Shown here in pieces: positions 50,512-63,960 of a DNA stretch of 64,000 bases (position 1 is the first letter of the stretch; every line of letters starts with the position of its first letter). Below the pieces are notes generated by a model. It did not search any database, was not told where the DNA came from, and worked only from the letters and a program-made list of their open reading frames with translations. The DNA comes from Rotaria socialis (lineage: Eukaryota > Rotifera > Eurotatoria > Philodinida > Philodinidae), in contig CAJNYU010001128.1 of NCBI GenBank assembly GCA_905331475.1, forward strand, positions 1 to 64,000, read 5' to 3'. Made by a program: the position numbers and the translations under genes.

Positions 50512-53500
50512 ATGGCTCTACATGATGTTCATCTTCTTGATTTACCTAATGAAATATTGTTTCACATTTTGAAAAAACTTGATAATATGGATGTTCTTTA
50601 TTCTTTATTGGGCATCAATAATCAACGATTAGACAATGTAGCACAAGAGAAAACCTTCACTACTATTTAAAATTTTGTTTCGATGTCATCAAACGATGAT
50701 ATTTGCTCAATTTCTGGTCAAATACTTAATAGATTCTACTGCGATATATTACCAAGAATTCATTATAATGTAAAATATCTCATTTTGGAATCAAATTCTA
50801 TGGAACATATTCTTCTCGCTGGCAACTATCCTAATCTTACTAGCTTTAAACTTTTCAATTTCAATAAAGAAATATTGTCACGATATTTTCTAGGTAAGAG
50901 ATTCATGTTCAGTAATCTGTTCAAAGATTATACGATATCTATGATTTTGCTTAGACGATTCTCTCTTTCGACATATTTGTAAACAACAAATTACAGATCT
51001 TACTCTTATCAGCAATGAAAACAATAGTGAAATAACATTAACAGACTATACGATGAATGTTTATCTAATTATCTTGTCTTTCTTTAAAAATCTCAAACAT
51101 CTGTCTATTTTATCATCATCCATTGACGGCTATCCACCTTTGTCACTACATAATTTGCCATCAACAATTTTTTCCTCTTCGACACTTACTAAGTTATGCA
51201 TTAATGTGAATGATTTTGGTGATTGTCTTGCTTTACTTGATGGTCGTCTAAAACAATTAACTACATTCATCGTTCAAACAAAATATATCGAAAATGTATC
51301 ATTGCAGTCGTACGACATGGTGAGTTTATCCTAGATGGTGCTATGGTTTTCCACACATTAGTGTCTAGTATCGATAAAAAAATAAAGTTAATTTGGAATT
51401 CAATAAATAATCAGATTTATGCATTAGCAAATAGAATAATTTTATTTTAATTATTAGAAATTTATTAAAAATAGATTGTTGTAGTTGGATTCAAGATAAG
51501 TTCATAATTAATTATCAGTTATTTTAAACAAATTAGTCAATTAGTTTCAAATCATCCCGTTGAAAAATAAGCATTCACTTATAAAATAAGATGAAAGAAA
51601 ACATTTTTGTCGTTTATCTTTTATATTAATTTGAACTTATTTTAAAATATTTGAAGAAAAATGAAATGATGGATTTTAATGAGAAATCAAATATATTTAT
51701 GTAAAGCTGTTTTCCAAAGAACTACTTCAATAGAACACGTTTTTTTTCTTGTTTTAACACACATCAACACATGCTAGTTGAATGAGTGTGCTTAGTCATT
51801 AGAGTTTTATTAGCTTTCAGCATAAATATTTAGTGTAACGGATATATAGAAAATGTTATCTAAGGTTTTTGAAACATGTTGAGAAAATTGATTTTTATAT
51901 GATATTTTATGGATTTTTGAACTATTCATCAGTCTTTATGCATTAGAACTTTAGAAACACAAAGTAATTGTCTTAAATTTGACCAGTAGAGGACACATAC
52001 TTCATAGAATTCAAGAAACATTTAAGCTCCCTTCCCTGTCAAAATAGAATCTCTAAGCCAGAACGTCCTATTAGGCTGAAACTTTGTACATATGTTGGGG
52101 CTGAATATATACATACACAAACAAATTTTCAGTCTTATATCTCTTTCTTAACATACGTTAGATTCATTTTAGTAGCCATTTTGGTTTTCTCCGGATCTCC
52201 AACGTCGTTAAACTACCTCAAGACAGCTGATTTTATTTTTGTTTTGTTTTAAGAGGACACCATAATCTAGCGACTATCGTCGTCCTTGTTTCGATTTTCT
52301 ACTTTTGTTGTCCATCTGTCAGATCAAGATCTTTAGAAAACTTGCAAAACCCTAGGAAATAGCAAAGTTTTGAGAGAAGTAGTAACAGATATTCTTTGCT
52401 TCAGTCTTTTTTTAAAAAAAGGGCCACGACAGCCGCTAGCGATGAGTTTACTTTTTCACAAGAAAAAAAAAGTTTTTTCGCTTAACTCGTGTAATAACAG
52501 AATAGCGTTGGAGATTCGGAAATTTTTGACCTTTGAAAAGACATAATTAGTAAAAATTGTCATATATCGGAGCTCTAAAGAGGAATCCAGCTAAAGTGTT
52601 GGATGGCGTGAGGGAAGTCATGACCTAGATACCCACAAAGTTTCAGCTCACTTATATGTTAAATATAAGAAATTACATTATACACCATTATACATAAACC
52701 AAAATTGCTGATCTCGGCTCTTTTTATTTTTGATGGAGAGCGGACGTGTGTGTGTGTTTAAGAACAGATTTAAAAAATAAGTGATATCTATGAATTAATT
52801 TCCCGTATTGAATTTCTACCTTAGTTAAATCGATTAAGATGTATTTATAGATATTTTTTTCTATTTTCTAGGATGATCTACCTGATTTGAAATCTTTCTC
52901 ATTAATATGTTATAGTAAAATTTCTGAATATGACAATCTAGTTGTACGACTTCTTCACCATATGTCACATCTCGAAGAATTAACTCTATATCTTTGTATC
53001 AAGCATCGACCTAGATTCGTCGATGGCACTCATATTCATAATGAAATTCTTAGTCATATGACACGACTTCATACATTTACTTTTTATATTAGTACTGAAA
53101 ATTATGTCAACGATTCAACTCTTCGCCTGTCTAAAAACGATATCCAAGAAACTTTTAAAAATAGAGAAAATCAACAAGTCGATTGTACTGTAGACTATGT
53201 TGACGATGTCTTTGTCTTATGCAAGGTGTTCTCACTTCCATTTAGATTTGATCGTTTCGAATGGATTACGAATAATTTTTCGCCGATGATATTCAATTCT
53301 GTAACTTATTTGACGTTGTTTGATAGAGTTTCATTCAAACATGAATTCTTCGTTCGGGTTGCTCGAGCTTTTCCATTACTTAAATATTTATCTGTTCACA
53401 ATGTCAAACCACCATTTTGGAGATTCCCGAAGCCTCATCCTGTCGACAACTATTCACCAATTGCAGAATATCTTCATCTTATTTCACTACACTTTGGTTT

Positions 53501-53717
53501 TGTCAGTAATTGTTATGTTGATCAATTTCTCAATGAAACAAAAACAAGTTTGCCTCGTCTAATCAAATTAAAAGCCAATTATAGACAATTGGAAAGTGTG
53601 ACAGAGAATTTTACAAGAAATGAAACGCAACGCAATTGTGCTATGGTGAAACGATTACTTATCCCAGGCTTAATAGTTTTCCCAGAAGATGTTTATCGCT
53701 ATTTTCCTTCATTGTAA
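50512..53717 (+). pseudogene. F-box protein with LRR-like C-terminal region, one nonsense codon
   Basis: Exons 50512-50893, 50955-51319 and 52872-53717 share a frame, with introns of 61 and 1552 bp. The N-terminus MALHDVHLLDLPNEILFHIL begins a clear F-box (LPNEIL...LKKLDNMDVL), the Skp1-binding part of SCF ubiquitin ligases. Residues about 90-530 contain leucine-rich segments such as YPNLTSFKLFNF, FFKNLKHLSIL and MSHLEELTLYL, the substrate-binding part. This organisation is abundant in bdelloid genomes. A TAA at 50668-50670 (codon 53) interrupts the frame just after the F-box, in a place where Leu (TTA) would fit; otherwise 530 codons are intact. The copy may be a young pseudogene, a sequencing error, or reinitiate at the ATG 50683. 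A CAATTTCAG six bases before the ATG could be a splice acceptor. Confidence 0.75.
51320..52871 (+). other. 1.55-kb intron of the F-box gene with possible repeat
   Basis: GT/AG intron joining CGACATG|GTGAGT to TTTTCTAG|GATGAT. At about 51985-52690 it contains less AT-rich DNA with inverted similarity: GCTGAAACTTTGT near 52075 and its complement ACAAAGTTTCAGC near 52636. This suggests an inserted non-autonomous element. No coding frame is seen in it. Confidence 0.55.
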
Positions 53718-56700
53718 ATTCAATTTTGTTCTGATATTATTTGAATAGAAATCCATCTCATTTTCCTTTTTATAAACGTAGATAGAATGTCAAAAATAAA
53801 TTTTTCATGATTGAGAATTGTGTTATGTTACAGTTTTTCACTAAAAATATATTTGTATCATTGTATTGATTTATACTCGTATGTAAATTTCCATGGTTCA
53901 ATGAGATTTGTAATGGTATAGTCTGAAGCATAATGAATTTGTTCTGTTCTGTTAATGTCGGTAAATAATCAGTGCCAGGAATGGTCGGATTTTTTATAAC
54001 GATATCTAGCTTTCAGATGAGCAAACATAAGTTACTGCGATTAGAATTTACTGATCTACTTACAGTGACGTCGACTGAATGAATTGATCAAAGAGAATCA
54101 TTAGCTTTTTACGATTTTCTACCGAAAGAGAGAAAACAATCAAATAGTGTTCATAAGATTTATGCTCGACATCAGTAACTTTGTTGGCAATATTTTTGAC
54201 GACAATTAAATGTGCCAATTATAAAACAGATGAACACATTATAATAAGAAATATATCAAATGAATTCGTTACTCAACTAGAGTATATCTTGCGTTGATTG
54301 GCTTATAAACTATAAAAGTCTTTGCTTATAGAATCCAACCTGTACTGGCTCGTACCTTTTTTAAATTGCGTCAATCTTGCCTTGACCACATACCTCTTTG
54401 AACATAAACGCAATCTTTTTTTTTCATATAAATTATTCACCAGCCGTGCATTTTATGAAAAGAAACACATTTTTCGTGAATATTTCGCTAATCTTCTGCA
54501 AAAATATATTGTATTAATTTTACATATAAATGAGGAATATTTGTTAGGTTACTTTCAATTTATCTTATATCTTGCTAAATATTGATCCTAAAATGTGTAG
54601 TAAAATCCATTTGTAAAATTTAGCAAAATGTAAATATTTCTTTACTCTTCCACTTGCCAATGTTAATATATTTTGTTTTATTAGAACAATCTGCTTGATC
54701 TCTTAGTAAAGCTGTAATTAAGAATTGCTTTATACTTTATTGTTAATTCTCTCTTTTCATTAATTATTTTCTTTACTCTTTATAGTAATCTCCACCGAAT
54801 TTAAGTTTTCATTTCTCTTCCAATCGATAACCACTCCAAAATCATGACCGAAATTGCTTCAATGTTCAAATAAAACAAACATCTGATATATATATATATA
54901 GGACAGCAGTATTTTTGAAAAACAAAAAACTGAAATTTACATGGCGTTCAGGATGAAAAATGACCGAAAGATCTTAACAATGAAAACATGAAGATGGTAA
55001 TGAAAAGAGGCAGGATGTTCGTAACTATGTTGGGGAATGGGTTTGGGCTTTAATTAAGGTTCGCGCACACGCCACACCCTACGATCACCAGGTAAAATGA
55101 GTTTACGGACATCCGGTCATTTTCGTCCCGATTTCCTGACAGTATTTTACATATTGTCGACCATTTCATTCCGATTTCCCTGTATTTTTTTTAATTATGA
55201 TATCCTGAGCAACACGTGTTACGTACTCCCAGTAAATGTTTTTAAAGGCAAAGATCAATTCCGAACACCTCAACGGGTTACCAGGTGTCCGAGACACTAG
55301 TACGAAATGTCTTCGTCCCGCTTCGTTTACAGTTTATAATCTTGAATAATACTATAAAAGCTTGTTAGCGCAGCCCCTTTGGGGCTAAAATGTGGAACTC
55401 ACATATACCCCTTAGATTTCGTATGCCAATACAAAATAGCTCAATTCAAAAATCTATTTTATTCTTTAAAATTTATAGNTAATTAATGTCTGTAATGGGG
55501 AGGGGGGGGGTGGGGAGCCGCAAAAATCTCGCTTTTAAACTTACACTCACCATTTTCTTCGAAAATATATGTGAGTTTCACAAAAGTAATATTTGAGAAA
55601 TGAAACGAAACAGAAAAGAGAAACATGAGAATAGAGATGTTCAATCATGACGATAATCGGCATATTATTGGGGGAAAACAGAAAATTATGTTAGTCAATA
55701 TCTATATATTCGAATATTCACATTACATTGGTTTTCTTGCATATTTCAAAGATAAAATTCATAGAATAAGAACCAAATTTGACTTATTTGATCGACGATT
55801 AACTGATCTATTTAATACTATTCAATAATTCGATTGTTGTTGACTCAAGGTGAAAGATCTCGAGAGAATATTGCAGATAAAATTAATGTTTTTTTCAAAT
55901 AAAAGCTGATAACATCAAATAAAATTGTCAGCCTAATTTACACGGCCATTAAGTGATAACTTAGCTTACAAGACATATTCATATAGTAATAAGACATGTT
56001 ATTATTATTTTCTTTAGTTATTCTCGATTCGTCTTAGAAGCAATATCATGCCTAACAACTTTCCTATTTTTTCTAACAAGAGACTAACTGTCATGATGTA
56101 GCATGAGGCATTTACAATAGTAATGATGGAAATTTATTTTGCTGTATCTGAAAGTGCATAGGTCAAGGATAATCTTGAGATCTGTTCTTTGAAATCCGAT
56201 CGATATGCAACTGTTTATTTACATTGGCTGTACACAAGGCACAATCAACTATGACTTCATATTTTTCTATTGCTGTTCTTGGCTATTCTGCATATGATAT
56301 CGTTCGATTGAACAAAAATCACGTGGATACTAGTTATGTTTTTTAGCATTATAGTTCTATGATTTCATTCAGATATTCCAGCAGTGTTCAGACTTCCAAA
56401 AAAGGAAATTTTGGAAGTTTTGGAAATTTCAAGTACTTGTGTTCTAAATTGTTTGGTACTTCCCAAAATTATACAATTTCCGAAATTTCTGAAATTTCCA
56501 AAATTCTGTACAAAGCGAAATTTCTAAACTTTCAAATATTTTCAAAAAATTTTCATCTGCTTTGCTATGTAGTAATCGAGTTGATGGAAGCTTCGGAAAT
56601 TTCTGTAATTTCCTTTTTCGGAAATCTGAACATACCTCAGATATTCATACTTAAACATGTTTAGTGCATCGATCCTAGAGAGAAACTTGTTGAATCGAGT

Positions 56701-57541
56701 TTTTGTAAAGAAAGAAAATATGAAGTAAAATTCCAATATGGCATTCTATGGGGTATGTGGAAACATTCGAATGTTACATCATATCTCTAATGATGAAAAT
56801 AGATGTTGTGAAAAGATAAGTGTAGGCGAATTAGTTTAATCAAGTGATATTTCAACTGTTAGATCAATGTCTTCAAAACCTATCTCATTGAACAGATTTC
56901 TCCGACGTTCATTGTGATGAATGTGAAATTGTTTGATCAAGAAATTGAATATGTGATAGATAAATATGATATCGATTTTTTCATTTCCCAAACGAAAAAA
57001 TACACATGCCATCAGAGTATGACTGTGGGCGACGAACCTTTCATATGTCATTACAAATAGCTTTCTTGTCGCTGCTAAGAAGATTTAATATTTTTATTTT
57101 AGATCGCATCGAAAATATTCTCTAAATCAGATATAATTAAATCAGTTTTTTCACGGTTTTTTGTTCCATAAAAAGATTTGTAAATTTATTCCTATAATAC
57201 TTGAAGATGATGCATACTTTGATTCTTATATACGTAATAATATATACATATTATTTATTTATTTTTACAATAAAACGAGAAAATATTATAAGTGATCTAT
57301 TCATTCATATATTTGTACCATGACTTATTGGATTATTATCAAATAGATATGTTTCTCTTTCTCATTCCTTATTGATGCGTTTACTTTTGATCTACATCAT
57401 CAAAACATTTACCGATATGATGTCATGAGTCTTGGCTATTGATAAATAGACGATTTATACATGGAACATGCATTTATATATATTATATATGAACGAAAAG
57501 AAAAGTATTAAACCTTCTTATTTAAGAAGAACAACTTAATA
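53718..57541. other. 3.8-kb non-coding region with repeat remnants
   Basis: No supported gene. It contains an (AT)n tract near 54885-54900, a GC-richer block at 55020-55330, a short palindrome AGCCCCTTTGGGGCT near 55370, an ambiguous base N at 55479 followed by a G-run at 55500-55520, and the GAAATTTC-rich block at 56380-56638. A minus frame at 56836-57051 looks mildly protein-like but has no recognised motif. Confidence 0.5.
56380..56638 (-). repeat. GAAATTTC-rich repeat, copy 2 (inverted relative to copy 1)
   Basis: On the minus strand it starts GTATGTTCAGATTTCCGAA at 56635, matching copy 1 at 50069, and is likewise packed with GAAATTTC words. The two copies enclose the F-box gene as inverted repeats about 6.3 kb apart. 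Confidence 0.6.
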
Positions 57542-57988
57542 ATGAAACGTATAAAAGTTAGTATAATGACATTGGTGATTGGCATAATTATTTATTTATT
57601 CATTGAACATATCAATCGTCGAGCATATCAATTACTCAATGAAATTGAACGGAGGAGCAAACATTCAATCAAAGATATTGAACAGCGAACACATCAATTA
57701 ATAAATATTACATTATTTGAATTGAATAATCAAATTATAGAACACACGAATTCACTAGTTGAAAAAGGTCGGAAACATATTCCTTTACAAAATCCATATG
57801 GTGCTACAACTTGTACACAATGGTTTGGATGTCATAGAGGTTATTGTTGGGCTGGATGTGCCGGTGCTTTTCCATCCGTAACGGGACCTGAATGGTGTTA
57901 TACAGAAGCATTAAATGAAAAAATGACTTGTTCACAAGATAAACACTGTGATGGTTGTTGGCGGTGTTCAAGTCCATGTAGTATTTGA
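57542..57988 (+). CDS. Small type II membrane protein with Cys-rich extracellular end
   Basis: Single exon, 148 residues. Residues 6-23 form a hydrophobic segment (VSIMTLVIGIIIYLFIEH) near the N-terminus, preceded by Lys/Arg, which suggests a signal anchor with the C-terminus outside. A charged helical stalk (residues 25-80, heptad-like) leads to a compact Cys-rich module at 94-147: CTQWFGCHRGYCWAGC, PEWCYTEA and CSQDKHCDGCWRCSSPC, ten cysteines rich in Trp and Gly. The spacing suggests five disulphides. I do not recognise a named family and infer a secreted or surface-exposed binding module. The start ATG follows AACTTAATA and a TATA-rich stretch lies about 60 bp upstream. Confidence 0.75.
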   Translation: MKRIKVSIMTLVIGIIIYLFIEHINRRAYQLLNEIERRSKHSIKDIEQRTHQLINITLFELNNQIIEHTNSLVEKGRKHIPLQNPYGATTCTQWFGCHRGYCWAGCAGAFPSVTGPEWCYTEALNEKMTCSQDKHCDGCWRCSSPCSI

Positions 57989-58405
57989 TTAAGAAACATC
58001 ATTTTTTACATACTTACTCAAAAATATATGTAAATAAAACAAATTTTTACGACAGATTTGTCTGAAAATATCATGATTTCGAATCTTTTTCACAGTAGCT
58101 TTCTTTCTTCCTTCTTTTCAATTGCATATTATTGAAAAAACGAACGAATTTGTTTTTTCTTCTTCACCAACATTATTTACTGAATTGATTCATGCAAAAA
58201 AGGCAAATATCTAAATTTATTTGAAAAAAAAAAAGATATGACTCTTTTTATTTCATCTTAAAGGTGAATGAAAATACTATTACAAACTAGACGTACAAGG
58301 AAAGAAACAAAAAATTCTACTAAACTAAGGGTTGTTTTAAAAAAAAAGTAAATTAAGATAAGACTAATTATTCATGTCCGTGAGCGCTTGAAAAAATTTT
58401 CAAGC
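57989..58405. other. Intergenic spacer between convergent genes
   Basis: Contains the 3' ends of the Cys-rich gene (plus) and GAPDH (minus). AATAAA occurs at about 58032 for the former. No other feature. Confidence 0.55.
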
Positions 58406-60222
<1,817 letters not shown>

Positions 60223-63200
60223 ATGATAAATGTTCGCAGAATATCACTTTTTCATCGTTTAATATCTGTCAGAGTTAACGCTAATCGTTTTCGATCAGCA
60301 CGGCGTTCGTCGCAATCATTATTAATTGATGAAAAGCATATTGTGACCGAAACAAAACCTGCTTCACTAGAGAATCTATCACCTGTAGTTCGTCAAATTC
60401 TCTCTAACGATCCATCATACGCCCTTCGTTTTGGTGGTCAATTATCGGAAAATAAAAAGTATCTTGTTCGAAAACATTCACGAACAACAGGCCGAGCAGA
60501 AACGCTCTTTTCACAAATACCTAAAGATCATATTATTTTCTCAGCAAATGAAGAAGAGAATGACGTATCACATTCCCCTATTGTTGCGTTTCCATCTGAA
60601 GAAAACCAATTTGAAATGGATTTGGGAACAGAAGATAAAACAATACCTATTCATGAAACAGCTCGTTGTTTTGGTTGTGGAGCATCACTTCAATGTGCTG
60701 ATAGAACTAAACCGTAAGAAGTATTATTTTTGCTAATTATATTATTAACTTGTAAAATATATTCAAGAGGTTTTATGCCAACTGAAATCTATAAGCATTT
60801 CCTTTCAACAAGTTTACAAAAGCGAACAAGTCAATGTCAACGATGTTTTCTGTTTAAATACACAAATGATATATCCCATTGTGAAGTTAATGAACAAGTT
60901 TACCAAGATATTTTAACAGAAATAAAACGAAAACGCGCTTTAATTATTTTAATTGTGGATCTTCTTGATATACCAAATTCAATTAGTCGATTATGGGCAA
61001 ATCTTGTTGATCAAACGGCAGAAACTCATAAAAAATCATCCAACATTATATTTGTTCTGGGCAATAAAGTCGATTTACTACCAAAAGGTATGTTTGTTTT
61101 TACTGAGAGCTATTTTTTAGCTACAAAAAGCAACTGCAAAACCGTTTTTCTCATCGCCAAGACAAAGCGAAGGACCAATAATTTATTTTTCGTTTAATCT
61201 TATATGTTTGAATTTTGAGACGAGCAGTTCAAGTAAAAGCTATCTAAAACCAAAAAGAGTTAATCTATCGCATTTTCAGATATTAAAAATTAAAGATACA
61301 ATTTTCATTCTTACTCCAAAATGTTTCTCTGGGACAGTATTTTTATGACAACAATTATTTCTTGATCTCCTACGAAACAAAAATTATCTAACTTGATCGA
61401 TGCAATACACAGTGTGTCCCAAAGTTATCTTCGTAATTTTTTTTCGTTTATCTCTCCTACTTTATTAAGTTTATCAAACCGTTTTGTTTTCAAACGACAC
61501 ACAAATAAATTCAGTTTGCATTTTTACGAATAGACCTTATAAGTATCTGTTAAGGTCAAGATTTTTAACAGAAATATAAAAATTAAGTCTATGTTCGAAC
61601 TCCAGACGAAAAATCACGCAACATCTGCTTTTTAAACTACTTCAAGCTATTCACCAATCATAATCTTTAAAATCTACAATTATTGAACAATATTTTGATA
61701 TAATTTTAATTTTGCCAGCATTTAGAAAAATAAACTCGAATATCATCAATATAAAATTCAAATAGTCAAATCAGAGATCATCCATGAGTGTTTCTGAAAC
61801 TAGATAACGTGCTAATTTGTTATATCTGTACTGAAAATTCTACATTTGAGTGGTAATTACGATGTGTATACGTCTATCATCGGACACACGTGTTGATCAT
61901 CTTAAATAATATGGTAGTAATAAATGAAAAACCTTTTAGCAAGAGATTTCTAGGATAGCCTATATACTTAAATAATGACATTTATTATCTATTATTATTA
62001 GGTTATTGTTTTCCTCTATCCATTACAACCGTTTATACAGATCTTTGGTCTAATGAAACTATATTTTCATTGACGAAATTTCAATAATTCTGACAAAGTT
62101 AGATTAAATGAGTTTGTTTTTATTGTAGTTCTATTTTTCATTACTCTCTTCTTTCTTGGTTGATCAATTTATAAATAGTTCGCATTAATTGAGAAAATAG
62201 AAATTTGCAGAAATTATTCTATGGATGCATTCAAATGAATAATCATTCTTTTTTTTAGATAGCGAATCCTATCTGACGACTGTTCGTCATTGTCTTGAAC
62301 ATGAGTGTACAAAACGTGGTTTAGGAAGACATATTGTTAAATACTATGGCTTAACCAGTGCTAGAACTGGATATGGCATCGAAGAACTAATTTCTAAAGT
62401 ATTTCGATATTGGTCACAACATGGTTCGTCTTTTTTATTTTTCATGTCTGCTATTTACTTTCCGATGAAAATTAGGTGGTGTTTATCTACTTGGTGGTAC
62501 AAATGCCGGAAAGAGTAGTTTATTTAATAGTCTTATTGATTCCGATCTTTGCCATATCCATGCACTTGATTGCATTCAACCTGCAACTGTATCAAATCTT
62601 CCAGGTAAAATATTTATGCGTCACGTGTTTGATGTTTATTGTATTATTATTATTATTCAGGTACAACAATGAATGTTGTTCGTTTTCCAATTCAATTACG
62701 AACAGGAAAAAATCAATTCATGCGCGAAGAACGTTTAAAAGAGCGAGAAGAAGAAATTGAACCTAAGTCAGATAACGATTATAATTCTATTGAAAATGAA
62801 ACAACTGTTGATCGTATGTTCCATTATTCTTTTTTTTCCAATGAATTAGATATCAACTATATAAATTGTAGAAAATGTGGAATCAACAGTAAAATGGCGA
62901 CGTCGATTTGAATCAGAGATGAATTTACCAAAAAGTGGTGTGTCATACACATATTCATCCGGTGAAAATTCATTTAGTGAGGATCGCTCATTTGACTCCA
63001 ACGAACAGAATTATATCAATTATCGACAAAAGAAAATACGAGCTTTTAATCCGGATTCGTATAAAAATGAAAAATGGCTCTATGATACACCAGGTGTTAT
63101 TTTATCTGAACAAGTAAAAGGAATTCTTTTATCAAATTCTAATGTTTTTCTTTTTTTCTTCGTTCTAGATGATTAATAAATGTAGTAATCGAACAGAACT

Positions 63201-63657
63201 TGCATTTTTTGATCATCAACCAGCGGTTATTCGTCCAGTGAATATTTTGCTAAACGTTGGACAAACAATATTGATTGGTGGTATTGTCAGAATTGATGTT
63301 AAACATGTAGATTATTGATCGTTCCCTTTTTTACATATTGATTCCTTTTTTCTCCTGTAGATTACAGATAATGGTCAAGCTACTATTTCTTTGATGACAA
63401 CATGTCGTTTGCCAATAAATGTGATACAAACAAAAGATTTTGAAAAATTCTATGAAAATACTCTTGAAAAGAATCAGCTTGGAGTTAGTAGACATCATCT
63501 ATTTTACTTTAGAACATAAAAGAATGATTCTTTTAGGTACCACAAAATCAAATAAATGGTCGTCTTCAAGATCCACCTCGACTTATAGGACCAACTATAG
63601 AACTTCTTGGCATGGGAGAGCAAGAAGCCGCTGGAGATATTGTTTTATCTTCTGCAG
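60223..63657 (+). CDS. NOA1: NOA1-like mitochondrial circularly permuted GTPase (partial, continues past window)
   Basis: Nine exons are visible in frame: 60223-60713, 60768-61087, 62259-62423, 62476-62604, 62661-62813, 62872-63113, 63169-63306, 63361-63483 and 63537-63657; the 3' end is outside the window. GTPase motifs occur in permuted order: G4 NKVDLLPK (exon 2), G5 TSARTGYG (exon 3), G1 GGTNAGKSS (exon 4), G2 in GTTMN (exon 5) and G3 DTPG (exon 6), the YqeH/NOA1 arrangement. A zinc-finger-like set, CFGCGASLQC and CQRCF, precedes them. The N-terminus RRISLFHRLISVRVNANRFR is Arg-rich without acids, like a mitochondrial presequence. The family acts in mitochondrial ribosome assembly and translation. 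Intron 2 is 1171 bp, the others 50-58 bp. The donor after exon 9 (GCAG|GTATG) leads into GC-rich inserted DNA. Confidence 0.9.
61088..62258 (+). other. 1171-bp intron 2 of NOA1
   Basis: GT/AG intron between CCAAAAG|GTATG and TTTTTTTAG|ATAGC. AT-rich, no nested gene recognised. Confidence 0.75.
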
Positions 63658-63699
63658 GTATGTGTTTTACCTTTTATCTGGGATCGATCGGCGACATAA

Positions 63700-63960
63700 G
63701 GATAGAGGTGTCTGCCGTACGGCTGAGCCGCCGCAGCGAGGTGAAAGCGTGACTTCCGTACTTCACGTGCGTCCATGTACTTCACTCGTACTCCCTTGTA
63801 CTTCACTTTTACTCCCTTGTACTCCCATCGTACTTTGCAGTACGGAAGTCGCGCTTTCCCCCCTTGCGCCGCAACCACCAAATTACTGGTAATCTTTGGG
63901 GAGCCGCCGCTGCAAGAGATAAAAATTTCTGATAGCGTCATCAGCCGCCGCTGACATCAA
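63700..63960. mobile_element. GC-rich foldback element in the last visible NOA1 intron
   Basis: A GC-rich island in AT-rich surroundings. GCAGCGAGGTGAAAGCGTGA continuing to CTTCCGTACTTC (63733-63764) is the imperfect complement of 63838-63872 (GCAGTACGGAAGTCGCGCTT then TCCCCCCTTGCGCCGC). The centre has tandem units like TACTCCCTTGTACTTCACTT. GCCGCCGC words recur at 63727, 63902 and 63943. No transposase; a MITE-like insertion is inferred. Confidence 0.65.

Noticed and set aside
55366-55390. AGCCCCTTTGGGGCT palindrome followed by AAAA, like a bacterial terminator
   Set aside because: The window is eukaryotic (spliceosomal introns throughout), no gene ends here, and the stem is short.
56836-57051. 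71-codon minus frame with protein-like composition
   Set aside because: No family recognised and no partner exons. It may be a gene fragment, but the evidence is too weak to annotate.
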